A stretch of 64,000 nt of DNA, taken from assembly GCF_005845215.1 (NCBI RefSeq), contig NZ_SPHO01000023.1, positions 19,694 to 83,693 of the forward strand, read 5' to 3'. The stretch's first letter is position 1. The number at the start of each line of letters is the position of its first letter. Below the pieces are notes generated by a model. The model saw nothing but the letters and a program-made list of their open reading frames with translations. It made no database searches and was not told the DNA's origin. This DNA comes from Clostridium sp. 1001271st1 H5 (lineage in GTDB: Bacteria > Bacillota > Clostridia > Lachnospirales > Lachnospiraceae). The position numbers and the translations under genes are program-made. Positions 35,406 through 43,742 of the stretch are shown here, one piece after another.

Positions 35406-35423
35406 ATTAGTAAGATTACTAAT
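35406..35423 (+). promoter_or_regulatory. Operator-like palindrome
   Basis: Perfect 8-bp inverted repeat ATTAGTAA-GA-TTACTAAT just after the -10 box, covering the expected start site. A similar half (AGTAGTATGATTAAT) follows. The GntR gene next door is the natural binding candidate. Confidence 0.7.
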
Positions 35424-35457
35424 CACATCAGTAGTATGATTAATGGAGGAGACAGCC

Positions 35458-36423
35458 ATGACAAAAAAAGAGAGAGTGATAGCAGCCATCCGGGGAGAAG
35501 AAGTTGATAAGATACCCAGCGGCTTTTCCCTGCATTTTCCAAAGGAAACAGCGTTTGGGGATGCAGCAGTAAAAGCTCATCTGAAATTTTTTGAGGAATC
35601 CGATACAGACATCCTTAAAATTATGAATGAGAACCTGGTACCCTATATGGGCGAGATTAACAAGGGTTCCGATTACAGCCTGGTAAAAGAGATGACCATG
35701 GAAGACGGCTTTATGCAGGACCAGGTGGAGCTGGTTAAGAAGATTCTGGCTGGATGCGACAGGGATGCATTTATTCTGGGCACCCTTCACGGCATCACGG
35801 CATCATCCATCCATCCGCTTGAGAAGATGGACCCCGGCTATACATATGACCAGGTAAGGGAAAAGCTTTGCCGCCTGTTGCATGAGGATACGGATACGGT
35901 CCTGGCAGGTATGAAGCGCATTGCGGATGTGATGTGTGAGCTGGCAAGGACATACATTGAACTGGGTGTGGACGGCGTATATTATGCGGCTCTGGGCGGA
36001 GAGACACGGTTCTTCACGGATGAGGAATTTGAGCAGTGGATTAAGCCCTTTGATTTGCAGATTATGAAGGCCATCAAGGACGCGGGCGGTTACTGCTTCC
36101 TCCACATCTGCAAGGACCAGCTGAACATGGACCGCTATAAGGATTACGGCCCTTATGCTGACGTGGTGAACTGGGGCGTGTACGAAGCTCCCTTCAGCCT
36201 GGAGGACGGCAGGAAGATGTTTGCAGGAAAGACCATCATGGGCGGCCTGCCAAACCGCCACGGCGTGCTGGTGGACGGACCGGCAGAGGCAGTGAAGGAA
36301 GAGACAAGAAAGGTTATCGGGGAATTCGGAAGGACCCATTTCATCCTGGGAGCCGACTGTACCCTGGCAACAGAGCAGGATATGAATCTTTTAAAGGCAG
36401 CCGTAGAGGCAGCCAGGGAATAA
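35458..36423 (+). CDS. Uroporphyrinogen decarboxylase (URO-D) family protein
   Basis: 321 residues from ATG 35458 (RBS GGAGGA); a start at 35443 lies in the RBS region. It has the URO-D/MtaA-type barrel, with VDGVYYAALGGETRFF, FLHICKD and HFILGADCTL. The HICKD histidine-cysteine could bind zinc as in cobamide methyltransferases. It is not in a haem operon but leads an ABC transporter unit. It is therefore probably a methyltransferase-like or catabolic enzyme rather than HemE. Confidence 0.85.
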   Translation: MTKKERVIAAIRGEEVDKIPSGFSLHFPKETAFGDAAVKAHLKFFEESDTDILKIMNENLVPYMGEINKGSDYSLVKEMTMEDGFMQDQVELVKKILAGCDRDAFILGTLHGITASSIHPLEKMDPGYTYDQVREKLCRLLHEDTDTVLAGMKRIADVMCELARTYIELGVDGVYYAALGGETRFFTDEEFEQWIKPFDLQIMKAIKDAGGYCFLHICKDQLNMDRYKDYGPYADVVNWGVYEAPFSLEDGRKMFAGKTIMGGLPNRHGVLVDGPAEAVKEETRKVIGEFGRTHFILGADCTLATEQDMNLLKAAVEAARE

Positions 36424-36456
36424 AGAAGCAGTGAATAGGAAAAGGAGGAACAGAGA

Positions 36457-37896
36457 ATGATGAAAAGAAAGTTAGCAATGGCACTTGCAGTATCCATGGT
36501 GGTAGGCTCACTTGCGGCCTGCGGCAGCAAGACCGAGTCAGCAGGCACAACAGCAGCACCTAAGGCAGAGAATGCCCAGGGCGCGGAGAGCGGGGCGGCA
36601 GCCGGGGATTCAGAGGCAGCGGATGGTGAGAAGACCGTGTATCCCGCAGGAACCCTGGTGGTCTATGCCATGGGAAATCCCCAGTACAGGCAGCAGTGGT
36701 TTGAGACCTGGCTGGAGAACCACAGGGATATTGCGCCGGATGTAAAGATTGAATTTGTACAGACAGAGGGAACCGCAGACATCCGTGAAAAAATCACCAT
36801 GACAGCCTTGTCGGGAGCCACCGAGGACCTTCCCGATGCAGCCATGCTAGACCCGGTAACCATCATGGATTTGGCCGGCGCAGGACTTCTGAAGGATGAG
36901 ACAGACTATCTGACGCCCCTTCTGGATAAGATGGTGGACGGAGCAACCACTGACGCAACCATCGGCGGACGCATCTATGCGCTTCCGGATTCCGTAAGGC
37001 CCCAGGTACTGTTCTACAACCAGGAGATTTTTGACAAGTACGGCGTGGATGCAGAGCAGATGAAGACCATGGAGGGCTACATTGAGGCAGGACGCCAGTT
37101 AAAGGAAAAGAGCAACGGGGAAGTTTACCTCTCCTATATTGACCCAACCAGCAAGACCTGGAGATACTGGGGCCGCAGAGGTCTTATGCCGTCAGCAGGA
37201 GCTAAAATCTGGGATGAGAACGGCGAAGTCATAATCGGCAGCGACCAGGGCACACAGAAGGCATTGGGCGCTCTGGACACCATGAACTCCGAGGGCTTAC
37301 TGTTAAAGACCACCATCATGGAGCCGGCCCTTTACGACGCCATCAACAAACAGCAGGTAGCCACCTTCTGCATCGGCGCTTTCTGGGATGAGTTTATGAG
37401 AAAGAACTGTGAGGCCACCAAGGGACAGTGGAGAGTTATGTCAGCTCCTGAGTTTGAAGGCGTTGGCAAGGCAGGCGCTCCTGTATCCCAGTACATGGCC
37501 ATCATCGAAAAGGGCGACAATCCTTATTCCGAGCTGTTCCGCCAGATGTGGTATGATTTCACCTTTGACACCGAGGCAAAGGAAGTGTGGGTAAATTCCA
37601 TGGAAGAGCAGAACGCACCGTATTCCAACCCTGTATCCAAGGAAATGCTGGAAGACCCATTCTGGAAAGAACCGTCTGATTTCTACGGCGGCCAGTCCTT
37701 CCGCGAGATGGAGGGCAAGTGCCTTGAGAACGGCGCAGCCAACCTGGTGGTAACACCTCAGGATGCAGAGGCGGATGAAATCATATCTGCTGAGCTGGAG
37801 AAATATGTGGCAGGCAACCAGTCCATGAACGACGCTATCGCCAACATGGATAAGAACTTAAAGGCTAAGATTGGCAAGGCTGAAATCAGCCAGTAA
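36457..37896 (+). CDS. ABC transporter extracellular solute-binding protein (family 1)
   Basis: 479 residues. The lipobox is LAACGS with cysteine at residue 22, followed by an A/G/E-rich linker. The family-1 sugar-binding fold follows (NPQYRQQWFETWLENH, ALPDSVRPQVLFYN). RBS AAGGAGG. It is separated from the permeases by a terminator, the common way to make excess binding protein. The ligand is unknown; family 1 binds oligosaccharides and sugar derivatives. Confidence 0.9.
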   Translation: MMKRKLAMALAVSMVVGSLAACGSKTESAGTTAAPKAENAQGAESGAAAGDSEAADGEKTVYPAGTLVVYAMGNPQYRQQWFETWLENHRDIAPDVKIEFVQTEGTADIREKITMTALSGATEDLPDAAMLDPVTIMDLAGAGLLKDETDYLTPLLDKMVDGATTDATIGGRIYALPDSVRPQVLFYNQEIFDKYGVDAEQMKTMEGYIEAGRQLKEKSNGEVYLSYIDPTSKTWRYWGRRGLMPSAGAKIWDENGEVIIGSDQGTQKALGALDTMNSEGLLLKTTIMEPALYDAINKQQVATFCIGAFWDEFMRKNCEATKGQWRVMSAPEFEGVGKAGAPVSQYMAIIEKGDNPYSELFRQMWYDFTFDTEAKEVWVNSMEEQNAPYSNPVSKEMLEDPFWKEPSDFYGGQSFREMEGKCLENGAANLVVTPQDAEADEIISAELEKYVAGNQSMNDAIANMDKNLKAKIGKAEISQ

Positions 37897-37902
37897 TACA
37901 TG

Positions 37903-37934
37903 AAAAGGCTCCCGCCCCGAGGAGGGAGCCTTTT
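37903..37934 (+). terminator. Attenuating terminator between binding protein and permeases
   Basis: A perfect 11-bp stem AAAAGGCTCCC/GGGAGCCTTTT (37903-37913 with 37924-37934) with the T-run in the 3' arm. Confidence 0.8.
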
Positions 37935-37959
37935 ATAAACCTTAAGGAGGAGGTAGCGA

Positions 37960-38838
37960 ATGTTAAAAGCACTGAAAAAATACAGGGCTCCCTATCTATT
38001 CATCATGCCCTTTTTTATCCTGTTTCTTGTATTTCAGCTGGTGCCCACCATATGGACATTCTATATCAGCCTGACAAACTGGAAGGGAATCGGGACTCCG
38101 GATTTTTGCGGGTTTGACAACTACAGGAAAATGCTGATTGACGATATGTTCTGGGAATCCCTGGGCAACACAGTGGTCTACTGGCTCACCGGACTGGTAT
38201 TCATCATCTGCTGTGCCCTGCTCATTGCATCCTTACTGAACAGCAGATACTTAAAGAGTAATTCCGCCAGGGCATTTTTCAAGACGGCTACCTTCCTTCC
38301 CAATATCTGTGCGGCCATTGCAATGGGTCTTATCTTCAGGATGCTGTTTGATGAGAACGTGGGCCTGGTCAATGAGGTGGTGACAATGTTCGGGGGCAGC
38401 AAAATCCCCTGGCTTACCAGCACCACATTTTCCAAGATACCGGTTATCATCCTGAATGTCTGGAGATATACACCGTGGTTTACCATGATTTTATTGTCAG
38501 GACTGCTCAACATATCCAAGGATTATTATGAGGCGGCCACGGTGGACGGAGCCAACGGGTGGCAGCAGTTCTGGTTTATAACCCTTCCGTCCTTAAAGAA
38601 CATCCTGTTCTTCTGTTCCGTCACACTGACCGTGGATATGTGGAAGCTGTTCAATGAATCCTATATCCTTCCGGGACCGGGAACATCCAACTCATCCCTG
38701 TTCCAGTACATGTACGAGTCAGGCTTTAATGTATTCAATATGGGTTATGCTTCGGCAATCGGCGTTATCCTGATTCTTATCCTGATTGTCATATCCATCA
38801 TCCAGTTTGTGGTAAGACACAAGCAGGGCGAAATATAG
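37960..38838 (+). CDS. ABC sugar permease, UgpA/MalF type
   Basis: 292 residues, six helices. The ABC contact loop EAATVDGANGWQQFWFITLPSLK (read in parts) is the EAA motif. RBS AAGGAGGAGG. It pairs with the next gene. No ATPase gene is in the unit, so a shared MsmX/UgpC-type ATPase elsewhere is expected. Confidence 0.92.
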   Translation: MLKALKKYRAPYLFIMPFFILFLVFQLVPTIWTFYISLTNWKGIGTPDFCGFDNYRKMLIDDMFWESLGNTVVYWLTGLVFIICCALLIASLLNSRYLKSNSARAFFKTATFLPNICAAIAMGLIFRMLFDENVGLVNEVVTMFGGSKIPWLTSTTFSKIPVIILNVWRYTPWFTMILLSGLLNISKDYYEAATVDGANGWQQFWFITLPSLKNILFFCSVTLTVDMWKLFNESYILPGPGTSNSSLFQYMYESGFNVFNMGYASAIGVILILILIVISIIQFVVRHKQGEI

Positions 38839-38852
38839 AAGGAGGGAATGAA

Positions 38853-39686
38853 ATGAACAGAAAGAAAACTGCATCCACTGTCCTTGTTTACGGCGTGCTG
38901 GCATTCATCACCATTGTCTGCCTGTTTCCCATTGTGTGGATGTGCCTGATTTCCATCAAGAGCACCAGCGAGAGCATCACAGGATTTAATTCCCTGATGG
39001 TATCCAATCCCACCATGGCCAACTTTAAGCGCCTGTTTGAGATGATTCCCGTTGGACAGAATGCCTTTAACAGCGTGTTCACCACCATCATGGGAACCAT
39101 TACCTCCCTGTTTTTCTGCGCCCTGGCAGGCTTTGCCTTTGCCAAATACAGGTTTCCTGGCAGGAAATTCCTGTTTTACTTTGTCATTGCCACCATGCTG
39201 GTGCCGCCTGAGGTGGGAAGCGTGCCTTTGTTCATCATCATGAAGAAGGTGGGGCTCATTAACAGCCTCTGGTCCCTGGTGATTCCAAGGATTGCCACCG
39301 CAGTGGGTATCTTTTACATGAACCAGTATATAACAGATGTGCCGGATGAGCTGGTGGAGGCAGCCAGGATTGACGGATGTTCCGATTTTGGCATCTTTAC
39401 CAAAATCATCCTTCCTGTCATCAAGCCGGCCATGGCGTCTTGGGGCGCCATCACCCTGATTGCCAGGTGGAATGATTTCTTCTGGCCTCTGCTGTACTTG
39501 CGCAAGCAGGCAAAGTATACGCTGATGGTGACCATTTCCCTGCTGCCTGTCAGCGAGGGCTTATCCACCCCGTGGCCTGTCATACTGGCAGGCACCACCC
39601 TGGTTATCATACCCATTATCATCCTGTACCTGATTCTGGAGAAGTTCCAGAAGGCCGGAATGATGGAGGGCGCGGTCAAGGGATAA
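38853..39686 (+). CDS. ABC sugar permease, UgpE/MalG type
   Basis: 277 residues, six helices. The EAA loop is VEAARIDGCSDFGIFTKIILP (in parts). It starts 14 bp after its partner with RBS AAGGAGG. The retron promoter begins only 11 bp after its stop. Confidence 0.92.
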   Translation: MNRKKTASTVLVYGVLAFITIVCLFPIVWMCLISIKSTSESITGFNSLMVSNPTMANFKRLFEMIPVGQNAFNSVFTTIMGTITSLFFCALAGFAFAKYRFPGRKFLFYFVIATMLVPPEVGSVPLFIIMKKVGLINSLWSLVIPRIATAVGIFYMNQYITDVPDELVEAARIDGCSDFGIFTKIILPVIKPAMASWGAITLIARWNDFFWPLLYLRKQAKYTLMVTISLLPVSEGLSTPWPVILAGTTLVIIPIIILYLILEKFQKAGMMEGAVKG

Positions 39687-39697
39687 CGAAAAGCACA

Positions 39698-39726
39698 TTG
39701 ACAAGAGAATGTTTTTTGCCTATGAT
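39698..39726 (+). promoter_or_regulatory. Retron ncRNA promoter
   Basis: TTGACA (39698-39703), 17-bp spacer, TATGAT (39721-39726), one mismatch from the sigma-A consensus. The expected start near 39733 coincides with the 5' edge of the a1 repeat (39735), so the RNA would begin with a1, as in characterised retrons. Confidence 0.8.
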
Positions 39727-39732
39727 TATGGC

Positions 39733-39953
39733 ATAAGCAAAGACAGGAAAAGCAACAGCATTTTCAGGAATATTGCATGGGCAGTGAGCCTGGACGGACA
39801 GCGAGTCGCTGCCCGGAGTGAACAGCAGAGGGATGAGTCCGCAATCTGCGCCGGGGTACATCCGCACATTTCATGTGCCGGCCGCCAGCGGCCCGGTACC
39901 CCTATGCATCTTACGGTATCCGGATACGTGTTGCTTCTCCTGTTTTTGTTTTA
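39733..39953 (+). ncRNA. Predicted retron msr-msd RNA
   Basis: A 23-nt arm a1 (39735-39757) is complementary to a2 (39929-39951), with one A-C mismatch and two G-U pairs. The candidate branching G is 39758, in the AGC just after a1. The msr part has a 9-bp hairpin (39779-39787 with 39806-39814, one G-U). The msd part has an outer stem GGGGTAC/GTACCCC (39853-39859 with 39896-39902). It encloses hairpins GCACAT-TTC-ATGTGC (39864-39078-type arm ending 39878) and GGCCGC-CA-GCGGCC (39880-39893). The reverse transcriptase starts about 50 nt further on. Retron RNAs share this order. The exact branch point and msDNA ends are inferred. Confidence 0.75.
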
Positions 39954-40001
39954 CGAAAAAATACTGGAAAGAGGGGGCGCAGGCTCCGGGAGGGAAGAGA
40001 T

Positions 40002-41000
40002 ATGGCTCAGGCGGATTTGTGGAAATATTGCAGTACGGAGCATTGCAGGGAAATGCTGCTCTCCTTCCGGCTCCTTGGAACCAGGGACTGGCCTCCGGAG
40101 AAAATAATGGGCTGTCTCTATGCCCTCAGCAACCATGCGCAAAGGCATTACCGGAAGGTGCGGATACCTAAAAGAAGCGGCGGTTACAGGACGCTTCTGG
40201 TGCCGGATTCCCTTCTGAAGGAAGTGCAGAGAAACCTGCTTCACCATGTACTGGACGGATTTGCGGTGTCCGCCAGTGCGGCGGCTTACCGCAAAGGCGC
40301 TTCGGTAGCTGCCAACGCAGGGATTCATCAGGGCAGGAAGATTGTCATGAAGATGGATATTGAGGATTTCTTTGGCAGCATCACCTTTCCCATGGTGCTT
40401 CATCACGCATTTCCGGCCGCCTATTTCCCGCCGCCAGTGGGCGCAATGCTGGCCGCCCTTTGCTGCTGCCATGACCGTCTGCCCCAGGGAGCGCCTGCGT
40501 CGCCGGCTGTTTCCAATCTTGTGATGAAGCCCTTTGATGAATATATGGAGGCCTGGTGCGGGGAGCGGGATATCGCTTACAGCAGGTATTGCGACGATAT
40601 GACCTTTTCCGGTGTTTTTGATACGGCTGAGGTGAAGGGAAAGGTATACGGCTTCCTCAGGTCCATGGGATTTGAGCCAAACCAGAGAAAGACCCGTATT
40701 CTGACCAGAGGAACCAGACAGACAGTAACCGGCCTGGTGGTAAATGACCGTGTCCAGGTTCCGGCCCCCTACAGAAGACGTCTGCGCCAGGAGATTTATT
40801 ACTGTCTGAAATATGGGGCGGAGGAACATTTGAGGCGGACCGGAAGGGACGCATATCTGAAGGAAGGGGATGCCGGGGTAAAACGGTATCTGGAGTCCCT
40901 GCTGGGCAAGACTGCCTATGTGCTGCTGGCAGGCGGCGGGGATGCCTGGTTTAGGGAGGCGCAAGTGAGACTTAAGAGCATGGTGCGGCAGGGGATATGA
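40002..41000 (+). CDS. Retron reverse transcriptase
   Basis: 332 residues. The start at 40002 has GGGAGGGA 7 nt upstream; the frame is open further up only by running through the ncRNA. Retron hallmarks are NAXXH (NAGIH, residues 105-109) and VTG (residues 242-244, VTGLVVN). General RT motifs are KMDIEDFFGSI, LPQGAPASPAVSNL and the catalytic SRYCDDMTFS (YCDD at 196-199 instead of the usual YADD). The short C-terminal region matches a normal retron RT without extra domains. It would copy the msd part of the upstream RNA from a branching guanosine. No adjacent effector gene is evident: the next genes are sporulation genes on the other strand. Group II intron and DGR RTs are less likely given NAXXH and VTG. 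Confidence 0.9.
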   Translation: MAQADLWKYCSTEHCREMLLSFRLLGTRDWPPEKIMGCLYALSNHAQRHYRKVRIPKRSGGYRTLLVPDSLLKEVQRNLLHHVLDGFAVSASAAAYRKGASVAANAGIHQGRKIVMKMDIEDFFGSITFPMVLHHAFPAAYFPPPVGAMLAALCCCHDRLPQGAPASPAVSNLVMKPFDEYMEAWCGERDIAYSRYCDDMTFSGVFDTAEVKGKVYGFLRSMGFEPNQRKTRILTRGTRQTVTGLVVNDRVQVPAPYRRRLRQEIYYCLKYGAEEHLRRTGRDAYLKEGDAGVKRYLESLLGKTAYVLLAGGGDAWFREAQVRLKSMVRQGI

Positions 41001-41006
41001 AAAAGG

Positions 41007-41036
41007 GGAGTATGACAAAGTGGAGTATGACAAAGT
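41007..41036 (+). repeat. Two tandem 15-bp repeats
   Basis: GGAGTATGACAAAGT occurs twice head to tail directly after the reverse transcriptase stop. Confidence 0.85.
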
Positions 41037-41048
41037 GGGGTACGGCAG

Positions 41049-41089
41049 GCGGGCCGGGACAATGCCATGACGGCATGTTCCCGGCCCGC
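41049..41089. terminator. Strong GC-rich hairpin between convergent genes
   Basis: A 10-bp stem GCGGGCCGGG/CCCGGCCCGC (41049-41058 with 41080-41089) with an inner ATGCC/GGCAT stem. There is no T-run on either side, so terminator function is uncertain. It separates the retron from dpaB. Confidence 0.5.
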
Positions 41090-41123
41090 AATGACTGTCT
41101 GCCGCGAAAGCGATGAGAGGGGC

Positions 41124-41708
41124 CTACACCCCCTGTATGACCGGCTGAATCTGCCTGCCCTCCAGGGCTTCCTTCAAGGTGTCCTCTATGAGTCCGGTAT
41201 GGGCAACCATGGAGGTGGGCTTTTTCAACGGGTCATCCTGGCCAAAGGGAACAAAATAGATGTTCTTCATGTTGAACAGAAGTCCGATGTTCTTAAGGTT
41301 CATGCCAAGGGCATCGTTGGTGGATACGGAAATTACCAGGGGCTTGCCGTTGCGCAGGTGTGCTTTGGCAGCCATGAGCACCGGGGTGTCCGTGATACCG
41401 CCAGCCAGTTTGGCCAGGGTATTGCCGGTGCAGGGGGCGATGAGGAGGACGTCCAGGTATCCTTTCGGGCCAATGGGTTCCGCCTCCTCTATTTTCAGTA
41501 TTGGCTTTATTTCCGTGATGGATGTTATGCGGTCCATGAATTCGCCGGTATCCCCGAAACGGGAGTCCGTGGACTGGACACTATTCGAGAAAATGGGGTG
41601 CAGGATGGCTCCTGTCTCCTTCAGTTGCCTGATTTCCTGTTCTATCTTTGCAAAGGTGCAAAAGGACCCGGTGACGGCCAGACCTACATTTTTTCCTTTT
41701 AATTCCAT
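41124..41708 (-). CDS. dpaB: Dipicolinate synthase subunit B
   Basis: 194 residues, flavoprotein-like fold (GLAVTGSFCTF; LLIAPCTGNTLAKLAGGITD). With DpaA it makes dipicolinate, the spore-core calcium chelator, from a lysine-pathway intermediate in the mother cell during sporulation. The order dpaA-dpaB with a 17-bp gap matches the spoVF operon. It supports a spore-forming host. Confidence 0.93.
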   Translation of the reverse strand: MELKGKNVGLAVTGSFCTFAKIEQEIRQLKETGAILHPIFSNSVQSTDSRFGDTGEFMDRITSITEIKPILKIEEAEPIGPKGYLDVLLIAPCTGNTLAKLAGGITDTPVLMAAKAHLRNGKPLVISVSTNDALGMNLKNIGLLFNMKNIYFVPFGQDDPLKKPTSMVAHTGLIEDTLKEALEGRQIQPVIQGV

Positions 41709-41725
41709 AATATTCTCCTTATTCC

Positions 41726-42571
41726 TTACTGAGTCTGTGAATCCCGGATATGCTCCATGACAGCCTCATAAAGAATCCTGGCAGAGGAAAGGGGGGAATA
41801 GCGTCCGGGAAGCCCGGGGCATAACCTGGCCCGGATATTCCGGCGCTCCAGTGCCAGAAAATCCACTCCTCCCGGTGCAGAGGCAATATCAATAACCGCT
41901 GCATTGTCCTGAACCTGTTCTGCCAGTGCTGCATCCAGCACCAAGAATGGGATGGTGTTGAATATAAAATCAAATTCTCCCATAATTGGTTCCAGTTCCT
42001 TTAACAGGCAGGTATTGTATCCCAGACAGCGGGCGCTGACCAGCCGTGAGGAATCGCGGCCAGCCACGGTTACCCCGGCTCCCATGCCCTTCAGACGGTC
42101 TGCCAGGATGGAGGCGCACCTGCCCCATCCGGTTACCAGGCAGCGGCTCCTGTAAAGGTTCAGCGGACTTAAGGCTATGGCCTCCGCCACAGCGCCCTCT
42201 GCCGTGGCAACGGCATTTTTCCATGCAACCTCCTCCATCCTCATGAAATCATGGCAGGGGATGGAGAGGGAGCCGCAGCGTTCCCTGACAGCGGAAGGGA
42301 TATTCCCCCCAAAAAGTGTATGGGTATTATTCAGAGCGGCCGTGAAACCATGGATTTCCAGGCCGGGCAGGCTGTTGACAGAGAAAATGGTGCTGCCGTC
42401 CTTGGTAAAAGGGACAGGGCAGAGGATGATATGGGAATCCTCCATGGCCTCCCTGAGGGAGAAGGAGGTAGGTTTGTCATAGTAAAAGAGAGTTTTATGG
42501 CCGGTCTGATTCAGAAGCCGGTTCAGGCAAATCTGTCTGGAATCTCCGCCCAGTATGAGGATTGGATGCAT
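41726..42571 (-). CDS. dpaA: Dipicolinate synthase subunit A
   Basis: 281 residues. The N-terminus MHPILILGGDSRQICLNRLL and the internal Rossmann segment CLVTGWGRCASILADRLKGMGAGVTVAGR identify the NAD(P)-binding dipicolinate synthase A chain. First gene of the minus-strand pair. Expression would be mother-cell specific, but no clear sporulation sigma promoter was assigned. It is divergent from dapA, which makes the precursor. Confidence 0.93.
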   Translation of the reverse strand: MHPILILGGDSRQICLNRLLNQTGHKTLFYYDKPTSFSLREAMEDSHIILCPVPFTKDGSTIFSVNSLPGLEIHGFTAALNNTHTLFGGNIPSAVRERCGSLSIPCHDFMRMEEVAWKNAVATAEGAVAEAIALSPLNLYRSRCLVTGWGRCASILADRLKGMGAGVTVAGRDSSRLVSARCLGYNTCLLKELEPIMGEFDFIFNTIPFLVLDAALAEQVQDNAAVIDIASAPGGVDFLALERRNIRARLCPGLPGRYSPLSSARILYEAVMEHIRDSQTQ

Positions 42572-42602
42572 GGATACGCTCCTTATGAGATTGGATTCAT
42601 AA

Positions 42603-42617
42603 TGTCACTATATGACA
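42603..42617. promoter_or_regulatory. Small inverted repeat in dpaA-dapA gap
   Basis: TGTCA-CTATA-TGACA, perfect 5-bp arms, in the divergent gap. A further TTTGTCATA copy follows near 42646. Possible operator. Confidence 0.3.
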
Positions 42618-42764
42618 AAAGGAAATAATTGGTACCATTAGGATGAGTTTGTCATATTTTCATAGTATAATGGTAACTGTTCAGAACAGCGGAAAAATTG
42701 GCTTTTGGGTCAGGAGGAAACGCCATCCTGGACCGTTACGAATCACGATTGAATCGGGGGACTG

Positions 42765-43694
42765 ATGTTTATGAGACACAGTATTTTTGAGGGCAGCGCC
42801 GCAGCCGTGGTAACGCCCATGAATGGATATGGTAATCTTGATTTTGACGCCTTTGGGCGGCTTTTGGAGTGGATTATAAGGGAAGGGACAGACGCTGTGG
42901 TCGTAAACGGCACCACAGGGGAGTCGGCTACCCTGGACGATAAAGAAAAGCTGGCTGTCATCCGGTATGCCATAAGGCAGGTGGACGGCAGGATTCCTGT
43001 GATTGCAGGCACGGGAAGCAACTGTACGGAACACGCGGTGGAGCTGTCCAGGAAGGCCCAGGAGCTGGGGGCGGACGCCCTGCTGCAGGTGACGCCTTAC
43101 TACAACAAGGCATCCCAGGAAGGGCTGGTGCGCCACTTTACCCAGGTGGCGGACCATGTGGGCATTCCCATTCTTTTATACAATGTACCCAGCCGTACAG
43201 GAGTGACCATTCAGCCGGAGACATACAAGATTCTATCGGAGCATCCGAATATACGGGGGACAAAGGAGGCCGGCGGCAACCTGTCCCTGATTGCCAGAAC
43301 AGCCGCCCTGTGCGGGGAGGGATTTGATATCTATTCCGGCAATGATGACCAGACCCTTCCCATCATGTCCCTGGGAGGCAAGGGGGTGGTATCGGTGCTG
43401 GCCAACATTATGCCAAAGGAGACACATCAGATGTGCCGCCTGTACCTGGACGGGGATGTGAAGGAGAGCAGGCGGATGCAGCTTAAGCTTCTGGATATCA
43501 TGGAAGCCCTGTTCTGGGATGTGAATCCCATACCGGTCAAGGCAGCCCTTGGCATGATGGGTATCTGCGGGGACGACCTGCGCCTTCCGCTGACGCCCAT
43601 GGAGCCGGAACAGAGGAAAAAACTGGCGGGTGTCATGAAACGGCATGGAATCAGCCTGAAAAAAGAATTGCATAATCAGACAAATCTGCTATAA
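42765..43694 (+). CDS. dapA: 4-hydroxy-tetrahydrodipicolinate synthase
   Basis: 309 residues. The enzyme condenses pyruvate with aspartate semialdehyde. NGTTGESATL, the YNVPSRTG tyrosine loop and GTKEAGG, with the Schiff-base lysine, are visible. ATG 42765 follows GGGGG by 4 nt; ATG 42771 would have better spacing and gives MRHSIFEG, so the start is uncertain by two codons. Divergent pairing with dpaAB suggests a supply role for spore dipicolinate as well as lysine or cell wall. Confidence 0.92.
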   Translation: MFMRHSIFEGSAAAVVTPMNGYGNLDFDAFGRLLEWIIREGTDAVVVNGTTGESATLDDKEKLAVIRYAIRQVDGRIPVIAGTGSNCTEHAVELSRKAQELGADALLQVTPYYNKASQEGLVRHFTQVADHVGIPILLYNVPSRTGVTIQPETYKILSEHPNIRGTKEAGGNLSLIARTAALCGEGFDIYSGNDDQTLPIMSLGGKGVVSVLANIMPKETHQMCRLYLDGDVKESRRMQLKLLDIMEALFWDVNPIPVKAALGMMGICGDDLRLPLTPMEPEQRKKLAGVMKRHGISLKKELHNQTNLL

Positions 43695-43742
43695 TAAAGG
43701 GAGTGAAAGAATAGCAGTTTGGAGCTTTATGCACAGAGAATC

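Noticed and set aside
39873..40001. N-terminal extension of the reverse transcriptase
   Set aside because: It overlaps the ncRNA, including a2, and the start at 40002 has a good RBS and the normal RT N-terminus.
39709..40107. Open frame of 132 codons between the ABC permease and the RT
   Set aside because: It runs through the retron RNA, has no RBS, and its residue pattern matches no family; the RNA structure explains the region better.
41007..41036. CRISPR-like repeat
   Set aside because: Only two direct tandem copies without spacers.
42572..42764. Lysine riboswitch or T-box before dapA
   Set aside because: The 193-bp gap lacks the multi-helix lysine-riboswitch core and any T-box specifier or UGGN sequence.
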